DNA from: Streptomyces sp. NK15101
Lineage (GTDB): Bacteria > Actinomycetota > Actinomycetes > Streptomycetales > Streptomycetaceae
Direction: 5' to 3'
DNA length: 33,998 nucleotides
NCBI RefSeq assembly: GCF_020400725.1
Contig: NZ_JAINVG010000081.1
Coordinates: forward strand, 1 to 33,998
The notes under the pieces were generated by a model. The model had not been told where the DNA came from. It did no database searches and was given only the letters and a program-made list of their open reading frames with translations. How positions within the stretch are numbered: position 1 is the first letter of the stretch; each line of letters begins with the position of its first letter. A program made the translations under genes and the position numbers. Below are positions 7,631 to 14,214 of the stretch, in pieces.

Positions 7631-7694
7631 TAAGTGGACACCTTGTCCGTTTGCCATGTTGCATGGCATGCTAAACGGACTCAGTGTCCACTTA
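7631..7694. promoter_or_regulatory. Compound dual TetR operator (64-bp interrupted palindrome)
   Basis: The outer arms TAAGTGGACAC (7631-7641) and GTGTCCACTTA (7684-7694) and the inner arms GTCCGTTT (7645-7652) and AAACGGAC (7673-7680) share one centre, near 7662.5. Each half also contains a local GGACAxxxTGTCC-like dyad (7636-7648 and 7677-7689). GCCATGTTGCATGGC, with GCATGGCATGC overlapping it, lies in the middle, where the promoters should be. The layout suggests two repressor dimers flanking the divergent promoters. Confidence 0.75.
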
Positions 7695-7726
7695 TCCGCT
7701 CGCCATCCCGCCCCAGGGAGATCCAG

Positions 7727-8665
7727 ATGCACACCGCGCTCCTCGCCGCGGCCCTGCTGGTCGGCTGCCTCCTGGCCGTCCAGGCCTCGGTGAACCTCCA
7801 GCTCAACTCGGCCGTCGGCACGCCGTACGGCGCCTCGACCATCCAGCTCGGCGTGGCCACCACGCTGCTCGTCGTGCTCGCGGTGGCCGCCGGTGCGCTC
7901 GGCGCGCTCGGCAAGCTGCCCGACGTGGAGGGGTGGCAGCTGCTCGGCGGACTCGCCAGCCCCCTCTACATCACCAGCGGCATCCTGCTGTTCCCGCGGC
8001 TCGGCGCCCTCGCCGCCGTCGGACTCTTCGTCACCGGCCAGATGTTCGCCTCGCTCGCCCTCGACCTCTTCGGCCTGCTCGGCCTGGAGCAGAAGGACCT
8101 GAGCGCCGGCATCGTCCTCGGCGCCCTCGCGGTCCTCGCGGGCATCGTCGTGATCATCCGGGGCATGAAGGCCGCGGCCCCTCCCGGCGCCCCCAAGATG
8201 TCGAGCGCCGGCCGCGTCGGCTGGCTCGCCCTCGGCATCGTCGCCGGCGGTGTGCTGCCGGTCCAGGGCGCGGTCAACGCCCAGCTGCGCGCCCAGCTGA
8301 AGGAGCCCATCACCGTCGCCGTGATCAGCTTCGCCGTGGCGACCTTCACCATCGCCGTCGTCCTGCTCGTGCTCTACGCGACCCGGAGGACCCCGAAGCC
8401 CAAGATCGCCCCGCTGAAGAAGATGCCCTGGTGGGGCTGGCTCGGTGGCGCCTGCGCCGCCGCGTACGTCACCGGCACCTTCCTGCTCATCCCCACCATC
8501 GGCGCGGCCGTGACCATCGCCCTCACCGTGACGGGACAGCAGCTGACCTCCGCGCTGATCGACCACAAGGGCCTGTTCAAGCTCCCGCAGCGTTCCCTGA
8601 CCAAGCCGCGCGCCCTGGGCCTCGCCCTGCTGATCGCCGGCTCCCTGACCATCCAGCTCGTCTGA
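7727..8665 (+). CDS. YdcZ-type (DUF606) DMT-family transporter
   Basis: A 312-aa membrane protein made of two tandem YdcZ/DUF606 units (residues about 3-145 and 165-310), each starting with a similar pattern: LLVGCLLAVQASVNLQLNSA in the first, GVLPVQGAVNAQLRAQL in the second. About ten helices are expected. Members belong to the drug/metabolite transporter superfamily; the substrate is unknown. The ATG at 7727 follows AGGGAG. It heads a likely three-gene transcript (transporter, metallo-beta-lactamase fold, DsbA-like) under the divergent TetR and ending at the terminator at 10304. Confidence 0.85.
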   Translation: MHTALLAAALLVGCLLAVQASVNLQLNSAVGTPYGASTIQLGVATTLLVVLAVAAGALGALGKLPDVEGWQLLGGLASPLYITSGILLFPRLGALAAVGLFVTGQMFASLALDLFGLLGLEQKDLSAGIVLGALAVLAGIVVIIRGMKAAAPPGAPKMSSAGRVGWLALGIVAGGVLPVQGAVNAQLRAQLKEPITVAVISFAVATFTIAVVLLVLYATRRTPKPKIAPLKKMPWWGWLGGACAAAYVTGTFLLIPTIGAAVTIALTVTGQQLTSALIDHKGLFKLPQRSLTKPRALGLALLIAGSLTIQLV

Positions 8666-8677
8666 CCGGAGCCGGCG

Positions 8678-8702
8678 CCCCCGGGGCCCCCGGGGCCCCC
8701 GG
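8678..8702. repeat. Short GC tandem repeat
   Basis: CCCCCGGGG occurs in tandem 2.8 times in the 66-bp gap between the YdcZ and metallo-beta-lactamase genes. Each unit is self-complementary, so it may form hairpins that attenuate transcription between the genes. Confidence 0.45.
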
Positions 8703-8731
8703 CCCGCTCGGTGCGTCATGAAAGGTGACTC

Positions 8732-9532
8732 ATGAGAACGTCCTACACCGCCGGGCCGGACATCCACGTCCTCCCCTCGGCCCTGCCCATCCCCGGCCTC
8801 GGCGACCAGCCGGTGAACGCCTTCCTCGTACGGTCCGGACAGCCGCTGCTCGTGGACACCGGCATGCCCGTCGACCGGGAGGGCTTCCTGGACTCCCTCT
8901 GGTCGCTGATCGACCCGGCCGATCTGCGCTGGATCGTCGTCACCCACGACGACCGCGACCACACCGGCGCGCTCGGCCGGATCCTCGACGCCGCGCCGCA
9001 CGCGAAGGTGCTCGCCAACGCGATATCACTGACGCGAATATCGGAAGAGTTCAGCATTCCGCAGGAACGGGTGGTGACCGCGAACCCGGGAAGCCGGATG
9101 AAAGTCGGCGACCGCGAGCTGAGCTTTCACCGGCCGCCCACCTTCGATTCACCCGGAACCCTCGCCGTGTTCGACCATTCCGATGGAACGCTCTACAGCT
9201 CCGACAGCTTCGGCACCGTCGTCGAAGAAATTCGCCAGGACTTCACCGACCTTTCCGAGAAGGAATTCTTCCACGGCTTCGAGGTCCTGAACCGTGCGAT
9301 AGCCCCGTGGACCGCGCTGGTCGACGAGGCGAAGTTCCTCCGGCCCGTGCGCGAGCTGGCCGCGCTGCGTCCCGCGCGGCTGCTCAGCGCCCACGGGCCG
9401 ACCGTCGAGGAGAGCGCCGTGCCCCGGCTCTTCGAGGCGATGGCCCGCATCCCGTCCCTGCCCGCCTGGCTGCCGGACGCCGACCTCGACCTCGAGGCGG
9501 CGCTCGACGCCCACGAGTCCAGCGCCGGCTGA
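8732..9532 (+). CDS. Metallo-beta-lactamase-fold hydrolase/oxidoreductase
   Basis: A 266-aa protein with the metallo-beta-lactamase fold. The metal motif is H72-D-D74-R-D76-H77 in VTHDDRDHTG, with Asp158 (YSSDSFG) and His221 (SAHGP) as likely further ligands. HxDxDH, rather than HxHxDH, resembles flavodiiron-type and ODP-type family members, which bind two irons, but the flavodoxin domain of a flavodiiron protein is absent. AAAGGTGAC precedes the ATG. Codons between about 9020 and 9300 include three ATA and several other rare A/T-ending codons, unlike the neighbours, a possible sign of recent origin. The function is unknown. Confidence 0.8.
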   Translation: MRTSYTAGPDIHVLPSALPIPGLGDQPVNAFLVRSGQPLLVDTGMPVDREGFLDSLWSLIDPADLRWIVVTHDDRDHTGALGRILDAAPHAKVLANAISLTRISEEFSIPQERVVTANPGSRMKVGDRELSFHRPPTFDSPGTLAVFDHSDGTLYSSDSFGTVVEEIRQDFTDLSEKEFFHGFEVLNRAIAPWTALVDEAKFLRPVRELAALRPARLLSAHGPTVEESAVPRLFEAMARIPSLPAWLPDADLDLEAALDAHESSAG

Positions 9533-9569
9533 GCCCCGCTCCGCCCGCGCACCCGAACAGAGGAGAACC

Positions 9570-10271
9570 ATGTCCGACCCGACCACCGCAGATCTGACCC
9601 CGCCACGCGGAGTCGTCACCGTCTTCTCCGACATCTGGTGTTCCTTCGCGCACATCGCCATCCACCGGCTGCACGCCACCCGGGCCCGCCTCGGCCTGGA
9701 GGAGCAGGTCTCCTTCGACCTGCGCGCCTTCCCGCTGGAACTGCTGAACGACGCCCCGAGCCCGCGCCCCGGCACGGACAGCGAGGTCGCCCGGATGGCC
9801 AGCCTGGAGCCGGCCGCCGGCTGGCAGCTGTGGCAGGCCAAGGACTGGCTGTACCCCTCGACGACGCTGCCCGCCCTGGAGGCGGTGCTCGCCGCGAAGG
9901 AGCAGAGCCTGAACGCCTCGGAGCAGCTCGACCTCGGACTCCGCCGGGCCTTCTGGGCCGAGTCGCGCTGCATCAGCCACCGCAAGGTGATCCTGGACGT
10001 GGCCGCGGAGACGGGCGCCGTCGACGTCGACGCCCTCACCGAGGCGCTGGACGACGGGCGGGCCCGCCGGACCCTCGCCGACCAGGCCGCGCTGTCCAGG
10101 AGCGACCGCGTGAACTGCAGCCCGCACCTGTTCCTGCCCGACGGCTCCGACCACGCCAACCCCGGCATCGACGTGGGCTGGGAGGGCGCGTACGGCATCG
10201 GCTGGCCGGTCATCGCCTCGGACGACCCGAAGGTGTACGAGGACATCCTGCTGCGGGCGGCCACCGAATAG
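9570..10271 (+). CDS. DsbA-family thioredoxin-fold protein (single active-site Cys)
   Basis: A 233-aa protein of the DSBA-like thioredoxin/FrnE group. VVTVFSDIWCSFAHIAIHRL (residues 15-34) corresponds to the active-site strand and helix, but only one cysteine remains (Cys24-S-F-A instead of CxxC). It therefore probably does not form disulphides and may act like the GST-kappa/isomerase branch. No signal peptide is present, so it is cytoplasmic. AGGAG precedes the ATG. The gene is the last before a strong terminator and probably shares a transcript with the metallo-beta-lactamase-fold gene, 37 bp upstream. Confidence 0.78.
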   Translation: MSDPTTADLTPPRGVVTVFSDIWCSFAHIAIHRLHATRARLGLEEQVSFDLRAFPLELLNDAPSPRPGTDSEVARMASLEPAAGWQLWQAKDWLYPSTTLPALEAVLAAKEQSLNASEQLDLGLRRAFWAESRCISHRKVILDVAAETGAVDVDALTEALDDGRARRTLADQAALSRSDRVNCSPHLFLPDGSDHANPGIDVGWEGAYGIGWPVIASDDPKVYEDILLRAATE

Positions 10272-10303
10272 TCGAAAATCCGCCGCCGGCGGCCGAATAC
10301 AGA

Positions 10304-10355
10304 GAACGACGGCCAGGCATTCCATTCGTGGAATGCCTGGCCGTCGTTCCTTTTT
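10304..10355 (+). terminator. Strong intrinsic terminator with TTCG loop
   Basis: A perfect 21-bp stem (10304-10324 with 10329-10349) closed by a TTCG tetraloop, followed by CTTTTT. This is one of the clearest rho-independent terminators possible in such a GC-rich genome. It isolates the transporter/DsbA unit from the roh operon. Confidence 0.93.
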
Positions 10356-10445
10356 CCCTTCCGCAGAACATCGCGGTAATTATTAATTGCGTGACCCGGC
10401 CGTTATTCGCAAGGCCGCTCGAAGCTCCTAAAGTCTTTTACGCCG

Positions 10446-10457
10446 CCGGAATTCCGG
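10446..10457. promoter_or_regulatory. Palindrome in the roh operon upstream region
   Basis: CCGGAATTCCGG is a perfect 12-bp palindrome 32 bp upstream of the rohP start. It lies in an unusually AT-rich gap (10356-10488) that must hold the operon promoter. One possible -10 is TAAAGT (10429-10434), with TTCGCA 17 bp upstream as a weak -35. No regulator gene lies within the operon. Confidence 0.4.
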
Positions 10458-10488
10458 ACGAGTTTCGTATCGACAGCGGGAGTTCTTC

Positions 10489-11667
10489 ATGTCGTTGACC
10501 GACAAGGCAGACGTCAGCACCTTCGTCGACCTCACCCAGCACGAGATCGAGGCCCTGAAGACCCGGTTCAACCTGGCCGACGCCCACACGCACCAGCGTC
10601 AGTCCGTCTCGCAGGAGCGGATCGTCTCGCGGCTCCCCGAGCTCTGGCACGAGTCGGAGACGAAGCAGCAGGCGCACTTCGAGCGCCAGTTCGTCGACGC
10701 CTTCTTCCGCCTGCACCAGCAGCCCACCGCCCGGGCCATGGACCGCACGCTCCTCTCCTACTCCGCCAGCGTCTCGACCATGGTCGCCGGCATGTTCCTC
10801 AAGCAGCGCGGGATGTCGGTGCAGCTGGTGGAGCCCTGCTTCGACAACCTGGTCGACCTGCTGCGCAACATGCAGGTGCCCCTCGGGCCGGTCGACGAGT
10901 CGGTGCTGCACGACAAGGACGCCATCTACGAGCGCCTGGTCGAGCAGATCCACGCGGACGCGATCTACCTGGTCGACCCCAACAACCCGACCGGCTTCAC
11001 CCTGCTCGCCGAGAAGCTGGAGGGCTTCCGCGAGGTCGTCCGCTACTGCGTGGACCACGGCAAGGTCCTGGTGATGGACTTCTGCTTCGCCTCCTTCGCG
11101 CTGTGCGACGAGGGCATCGGCCGCGTCGACATCTACAAGCTCCTGGAGGAGTCCGGCGTCACCTACATGGTGATGGAGGACACCGGCAAGACCTGGCCGA
11201 TCCAGGACGCCAAGTGCGCCATGATCACCTCCAGCCGGGACATCCAGGAGGAGGTCTACAACCTCCACACCAGCGTCCTGCTCAACGTCTCGCCGTTCGT
11301 CCTCAACATGGTCACGCAGTACATCGAGGACTCCATCGAGGACGGCTTCGCCTCCGTCCGCGACATCATCAAGACCAACGGCGACGCCGCCCGCGCCGCC
11401 CTCGACGGCACCATCCTGGAGTTCCAGGAGCCGGTCGTCGGCACCAGCGTCGCCTGGTTCCGCATCAAGCCGGAGCACCTGACCGCCACCCAGCTCCAGG
11501 CCGTCCTCTTCGACGAGGAGGTGTACGTCCTGCCGGGCACCTTCTTCTACTGGAACACCAAGGAGAAGGGCGAGCGCTTCATCCGCCTGGCCCTGGCCCG
11601 CGAGCCCGAGGTGTTCGCCGGCGCGATGGAGCGGATGCGGAAGGTGCTCGAGCGCTATGCGGCCTGA
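10489..11667 (+). CDS. rohP: PLP-dependent L-arginine oxidase/hydroxylase (RohP/MppP-like)
   Basis: A 392-aa fold-type I PLP enzyme that looks like an aminotransferase but matches the O2-using arginine oxidase/hydroxylase group (MppP, RohP). Shared features: N-terminal NLADAHTHQRQ with His33 in the place of MppP His29, LLSYSASVS, CFDNLVDLLR, DPNNPTG (163-169), Asp197 for the pyridine nitrogen, EDTGKTWP with PLP-binding Lys234, and substrate-carboxylate Arg366 (RFIRLALAR). Known chemistry of the group: L-arginine plus O2 to 4-hydroxy-2-ketoarginine. GGGAG precedes the ATG. First gene of the seven-gene operon; it overlaps the next gene by 11 nt. Confidence 0.85.
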   Translation: MSLTDKADVSTFVDLTQHEIEALKTRFNLADAHTHQRQSVSQERIVSRLPELWHESETKQQAHFERQFVDAFFRLHQQPTARAMDRTLLSYSASVSTMVAGMFLKQRGMSVQLVEPCFDNLVDLLRNMQVPLGPVDESVLHDKDAIYERLVEQIHADAIYLVDPNNPTGFTLLAEKLEGFREVVRYCVDHGKVLVMDFCFASFALCDEGIGRVDIYKLLEESGVTYMVMEDTGKTWPIQDAKCAMITSSRDIQEEVYNLHTSVLLNVSPFVLNMVTQYIEDSIEDGFASVRDIIKTNGDAARAALDGTILEFQEPVVGTSVAWFRIKPEHLTATQLQAVLFDEEVYVLPGTFFYWNTKEKGERFIRLALAREPEVFAGAMERMRKVLERYAA

Positions 11668-12193
11668 CACCACCCCCGAAGCGGCCGGCCACGCCCCCGC
11701 GGTGTTCGTCGACGCCACGCTCTTCATGGGCATGCACAGCGAGGACGACGCCGTCCGCGCCGGCGCCAAGGCCTTCTTCGCCGGCCGGCTGGCCGCCGGG
11801 GAGGCCGGCCGGGTCCTCATGAACTGGGAACAGGTCGGCCGCTGCGACGACCTCGTGTGGGGCTACGAGCGGAAGATCCAGGACGAGTACTACCCGTTCA
11901 TGGACGTCCTCCACACCGACCTGGCCATCGACCGCGTCCCGTACGACGAGGACGACCTGCGGCGGGCCTTCACCACCCCCGCCCTCGAGGGCCTGCCCAC
12001 GCACGAACGCCTGCTGCTCGCCCAGGTCATCGGCCGGGGCGGCACGCTGCACACGGCGAGCCCCCGGCTGCTCCGGACGACCGGCCTGCCCGTCGTGCCG
12101 GTCGGCGCCGCCGCGGAGGCCTCGTTCCCGGCGTACCTGGAGGACCTCTACCGGCGCTCGCTGGTGCTGACGGTCGACTCCGACAACCTCTGA
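11657..12193 (+). CDS. rohQ: Small PIN-like protein, probable RohQ cyclodehydratase
   Basis: A 178-aa cytoplasmic protein. The N-terminal strand VFVDATLFMGMHS (16-28) with Asp19, and GLPTHERLLLAQVIGRGGTL (112-131), recall the first and third blocks of PIN domains, but later acidic ligands are poorly kept, so nuclease activity is doubtful. In the azomycin pathway four enzymes act; the other three are recognised by family in this operon. By elimination and position this is the cyclodehydratase that closes guanidinoacetaldehyde to 2-aminoimidazole. Its start lies inside the end of rohP (translational coupling). The assignment rests on context more than on motifs. Confidence 0.62.
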   Translation: MRPDTTPEAAGHAPAVFVDATLFMGMHSEDDAVRAGAKAFFAGRLAAGEAGRVLMNWEQVGRCDDLVWGYERKIQDEYYPFMDVLHTDLAIDRVPYDEDDLRRAFTTPALEGLPTHERLLLAQVIGRGGTLHTASPRLLRTTGLPVVPVGAAAEASFPAYLEDLYRRSLVLTVDSDNL

Positions 12194-12218
12194 AGACCTT
12201 CCGAAGGGCACCCCACTC

Positions 12219-13025
12219 ATGCCTGACACCTACTCCGGGACCGTCGTCCCGCTGATCACCCCCCTCGACGAGCACGGCACCGTCGACGAGCAGAGCGTCG
12301 TCCGGCTCCTGGACCACGTCCGGGCCGAGGTCACGGGCCTCATGCCGGCCCTGACCTCCGGAGAGGGCTGGAAACTCGATGCCCGGCAGTGGCAGGACGT
12401 CGTCACGTACGCCGTCAAGCACGCCGACGGCCTCCCCGTGCTCGCCGGGATCCAGCTCCCCGACACCGCCTCGGTGATCGACCGGGCCCGCACGGCCGCC
12501 GAGATCGGCGCCGACGCCGTCGTCGTCACCACGCCCTTCGGCGCCGACGTGACGCAGGACCAGATCGTCGAGCACTACCGGGCGATCCGCGCGGCCCTCG
12601 ACATACCGATCTTCCTCTACAACGAGGAGGCGCTGTCGGGCAATCGCATCGAGTTCGAGACACTTGTCCGGATCTGCGAGGAGATCCCCGGGATCGTCGG
12701 CATCAAGGAGTCGAGCGGCGACGCCGCCTTCACCCGCAGGATGGCCGAGGCCGGCACCGGCATCCCGGTCTTCGAGGGCTGGGAGAACCTCCTCGTCGAC
12801 GCCCGCGGCATCCAGGGCTTCATCGGCCCGCTGGCCAACCTCGAACCCGCCCTGTGCAACGCGATGCTGGTCGACCCGACCCCGGACCGCCAGGCGGAGA
12901 TCAACGCCGTCTGCGAGCGGTACGGCGTCTTCCGCGACGACTGGTACCGGTGGGTGAAGAAGGAGCTGCACACGCGCGGCGTGATCTCCTCCCCCACCAC
13001 GCACGAGGAGGCGAAGGCGGCATGA
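12219..13025 (+). CDS. rohR: DHDPS-fold aldolase, RohR-like retro-aldolase
   Basis: A 268-aa TIM-barrel protein of the dihydrodipicolinate synthase/N-acetylneuraminate lyase family. The Schiff-base lysine is Lys163 in GIVGIKESSGD, the conserved tyrosine is Tyr134 in FLYNEE (the usual YNxP is changed), and the substrate-carboxylate loop is TSGEG (46-50). It lacks part of the usual C-terminal helices (290-300 aa is normal). In the azomycin pathway the homologue splits 4-hydroxy-2-ketoarginine into pyruvate and guanidinoacetaldehyde. It is not the lysine-pathway enzyme, given its operon and motif changes. Its stop overlaps the next start as ATGA. Confidence 0.82.
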   Translation: MPDTYSGTVVPLITPLDEHGTVDEQSVVRLLDHVRAEVTGLMPALTSGEGWKLDARQWQDVVTYAVKHADGLPVLAGIQLPDTASVIDRARTAAEIGADAVVVTTPFGADVTQDQIVEHYRAIRAALDIPIFLYNEEALSGNRIEFETLVRICEEIPGIVGIKESSGDAAFTRRMAEAGTGIPVFEGWENLLVDARGIQGFIGPLANLEPALCNAMLVDPTPDRQAEINAVCERYGVFRDDWYRWVKKELHTRGVISSPTTHEEAKAA

Positions 13026-13906
13026 GCACCACCTCCGCCTCCCCCGTCGCCGGATCCTCCGTCCCGGTGGCCGCGCACTCGGTCGCGGCCCCGGCCGCGA
13101 CCTCCCAGCGCGAACTCCACGCCCTCTACCGGCGGGTGCCCAACCTCGGCGACTACGGCTCGATGACCGCGATCGAGGAGCGGTGGATCCTGCCGAAGGC
13201 GCGGGCCCACGAGGCCTCCGCCCCCCGCTTCGGCTCGGCCGGCGAACTGCTCCAGGCGCTCAAGGAGTTCCTCGCCGAGGAAGAGGCCTCCCTCCCGGAG
13301 AGCGCGGTCTTCCTCGCCGAGCACGCGACGCTCGACCAGTTCAAGGTGGTCGTGCGGCAGTTCGCGCTCGACGGGCTCACCGAGTCCGAGTCGCTGCTCC
13401 CGGTCGTCCCCCGGCTGCCGTACCGCTCGGCGATGGCGGTCTTCCGGGTCCTCATCGACGAGCTCGGCTGCGGCAACGAGGAGAAGGCGCACTCCCAGCT
13501 CTACCGGGACCTGCTCACCGAGCTCGGCATGAGCCTGGAGCTCGACGACTACCTCGACGAGACGTCCCCGGAGTGCTACGCGTACGTCAACATGTTCCAC
13601 TGGCTGGCGAGCCGGGCGCCGTCTCCCCAGTACTTCCTGGGGGCGTACGCCTACTTCGAGACCAGCGTCCTGTACGCCTTCCAGAGCTTCGCCCGGGCGG
13701 CGAAGCGGCTCGGGATCGTCCACGACGCCTACTACACCGAGCACCTGTACATCGACTCGTACCACAGCAACCACATGCGCACGGCGATCCGCGCGCTCGA
13801 CGAGCCGGACCTCGCGAAGATCTGGGCGGGCGTGCGGCTGGCCTCCGACATCGTCGGCGAGGCCACGGAGGCGGCGATCGCCCGGGCGCGGGAGACCGTC
13901 GCATGA
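13022..13906 (+). CDS. rohS: Haem-oxygenase-like diiron N-oxygenase, RohS-like nitro synthase
   Basis: A 294-aa helical protein of the haem-oxygenase-like diiron oxidase group (relatives UndA, BesC, SznF central domain). The family stretch DELGCGNEEKAHSQLY (146-161) contains His157. Further likely iron ligands are Glu213 (YFETS) and His241, Asp245, His248/His251 in EHLYIDSYHSNH. The fourth-helix acid near residues 117-123 (DGLTESE) would supply another. RohS oxidises the amino group of 2-aminoimidazole to the nitro group of azomycin. The first 28 residues are Ala/Ser/Pro-rich and probably disordered. ATGA overlaps on both sides indicate coupled translation. Confidence 0.83.
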   Translation: MSTTSASPVAGSSVPVAAHSVAAPAATSQRELHALYRRVPNLGDYGSMTAIEERWILPKARAHEASAPRFGSAGELLQALKEFLAEEEASLPESAVFLAEHATLDQFKVVVRQFALDGLTESESLLPVVPRLPYRSAMAVFRVLIDELGCGNEEKAHSQLYRDLLTELGMSLELDDYLDETSPECYAYVNMFHWLASRAPSPQYFLGAYAYFETSVLYAFQSFARAAKRLGIVHDAYYTEHLYIDSYHSNHMRTAIRALDEPDLAKIWAGVRLASDIVGEATEAAIARARETVA

Positions 13907-14214
13907 CGGCCGTGTCCGCCGGGCGGCAGGGCTCCGGCGAGCCCGTCGTCCGCCAGGTGACCGAGGACCTGGTCCTGGTCGAGGTCGGCGGCCGCAAGGT
14001 CCTCGCCGCCGCCGTCTGCCCCCACCGCGGGGGCCGGCTCAAGTACGGCAGGGTCGACGGGGACAGGCTGCGGATCACCTGCCCCCTGCACCACACGACC
14101 TTCGACCTGACCAACGGCGAACGCACCTCGGGGGCGGCCTGCGCCGCCCTCCGGGTGGTCGACGTGCTGCCCGGCCAGGACCGCCCCGAGGAGCTCGCCG
14201 GGGGCGCCTCGTGA
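13903..14214 (+). CDS. Rieske-type [2Fe-2S] ferredoxin
   Basis: A 103-aa soluble Rieske protein. Ligands are C39-P-H41 in VCPHRGGRL and C60-P-L-H63 in TCPLHHTTFDL, the standard CxH...CxxH arrangement. No transmembrane helix or catalytic domain is attached, so it is an electron carrier of the kind that serves oxygenases. It starts inside the rohS stop (ATGA) and ends in a GTGA overlap with the permease. Its natural partner for reduction would be the reductase encoded at 15676; the likely acceptor is RohS. Confidence 0.9.
   Translation: MTAVSAGRQGSGEPVVRQVTEDLVLVEVGGRKVLAAAVCPHRGGRLKYGRVDGDRLRITCPLHHTTFDLTNGERTSGAACAALRVVDVLPGQDRPEELAGGAS

Noticed and set aside
12219..13025. Lysine-pathway dapA
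   Set aside because: YNEE motif, short C-terminus and its place between rohQ and rohS point to the pathway aldolase instead.
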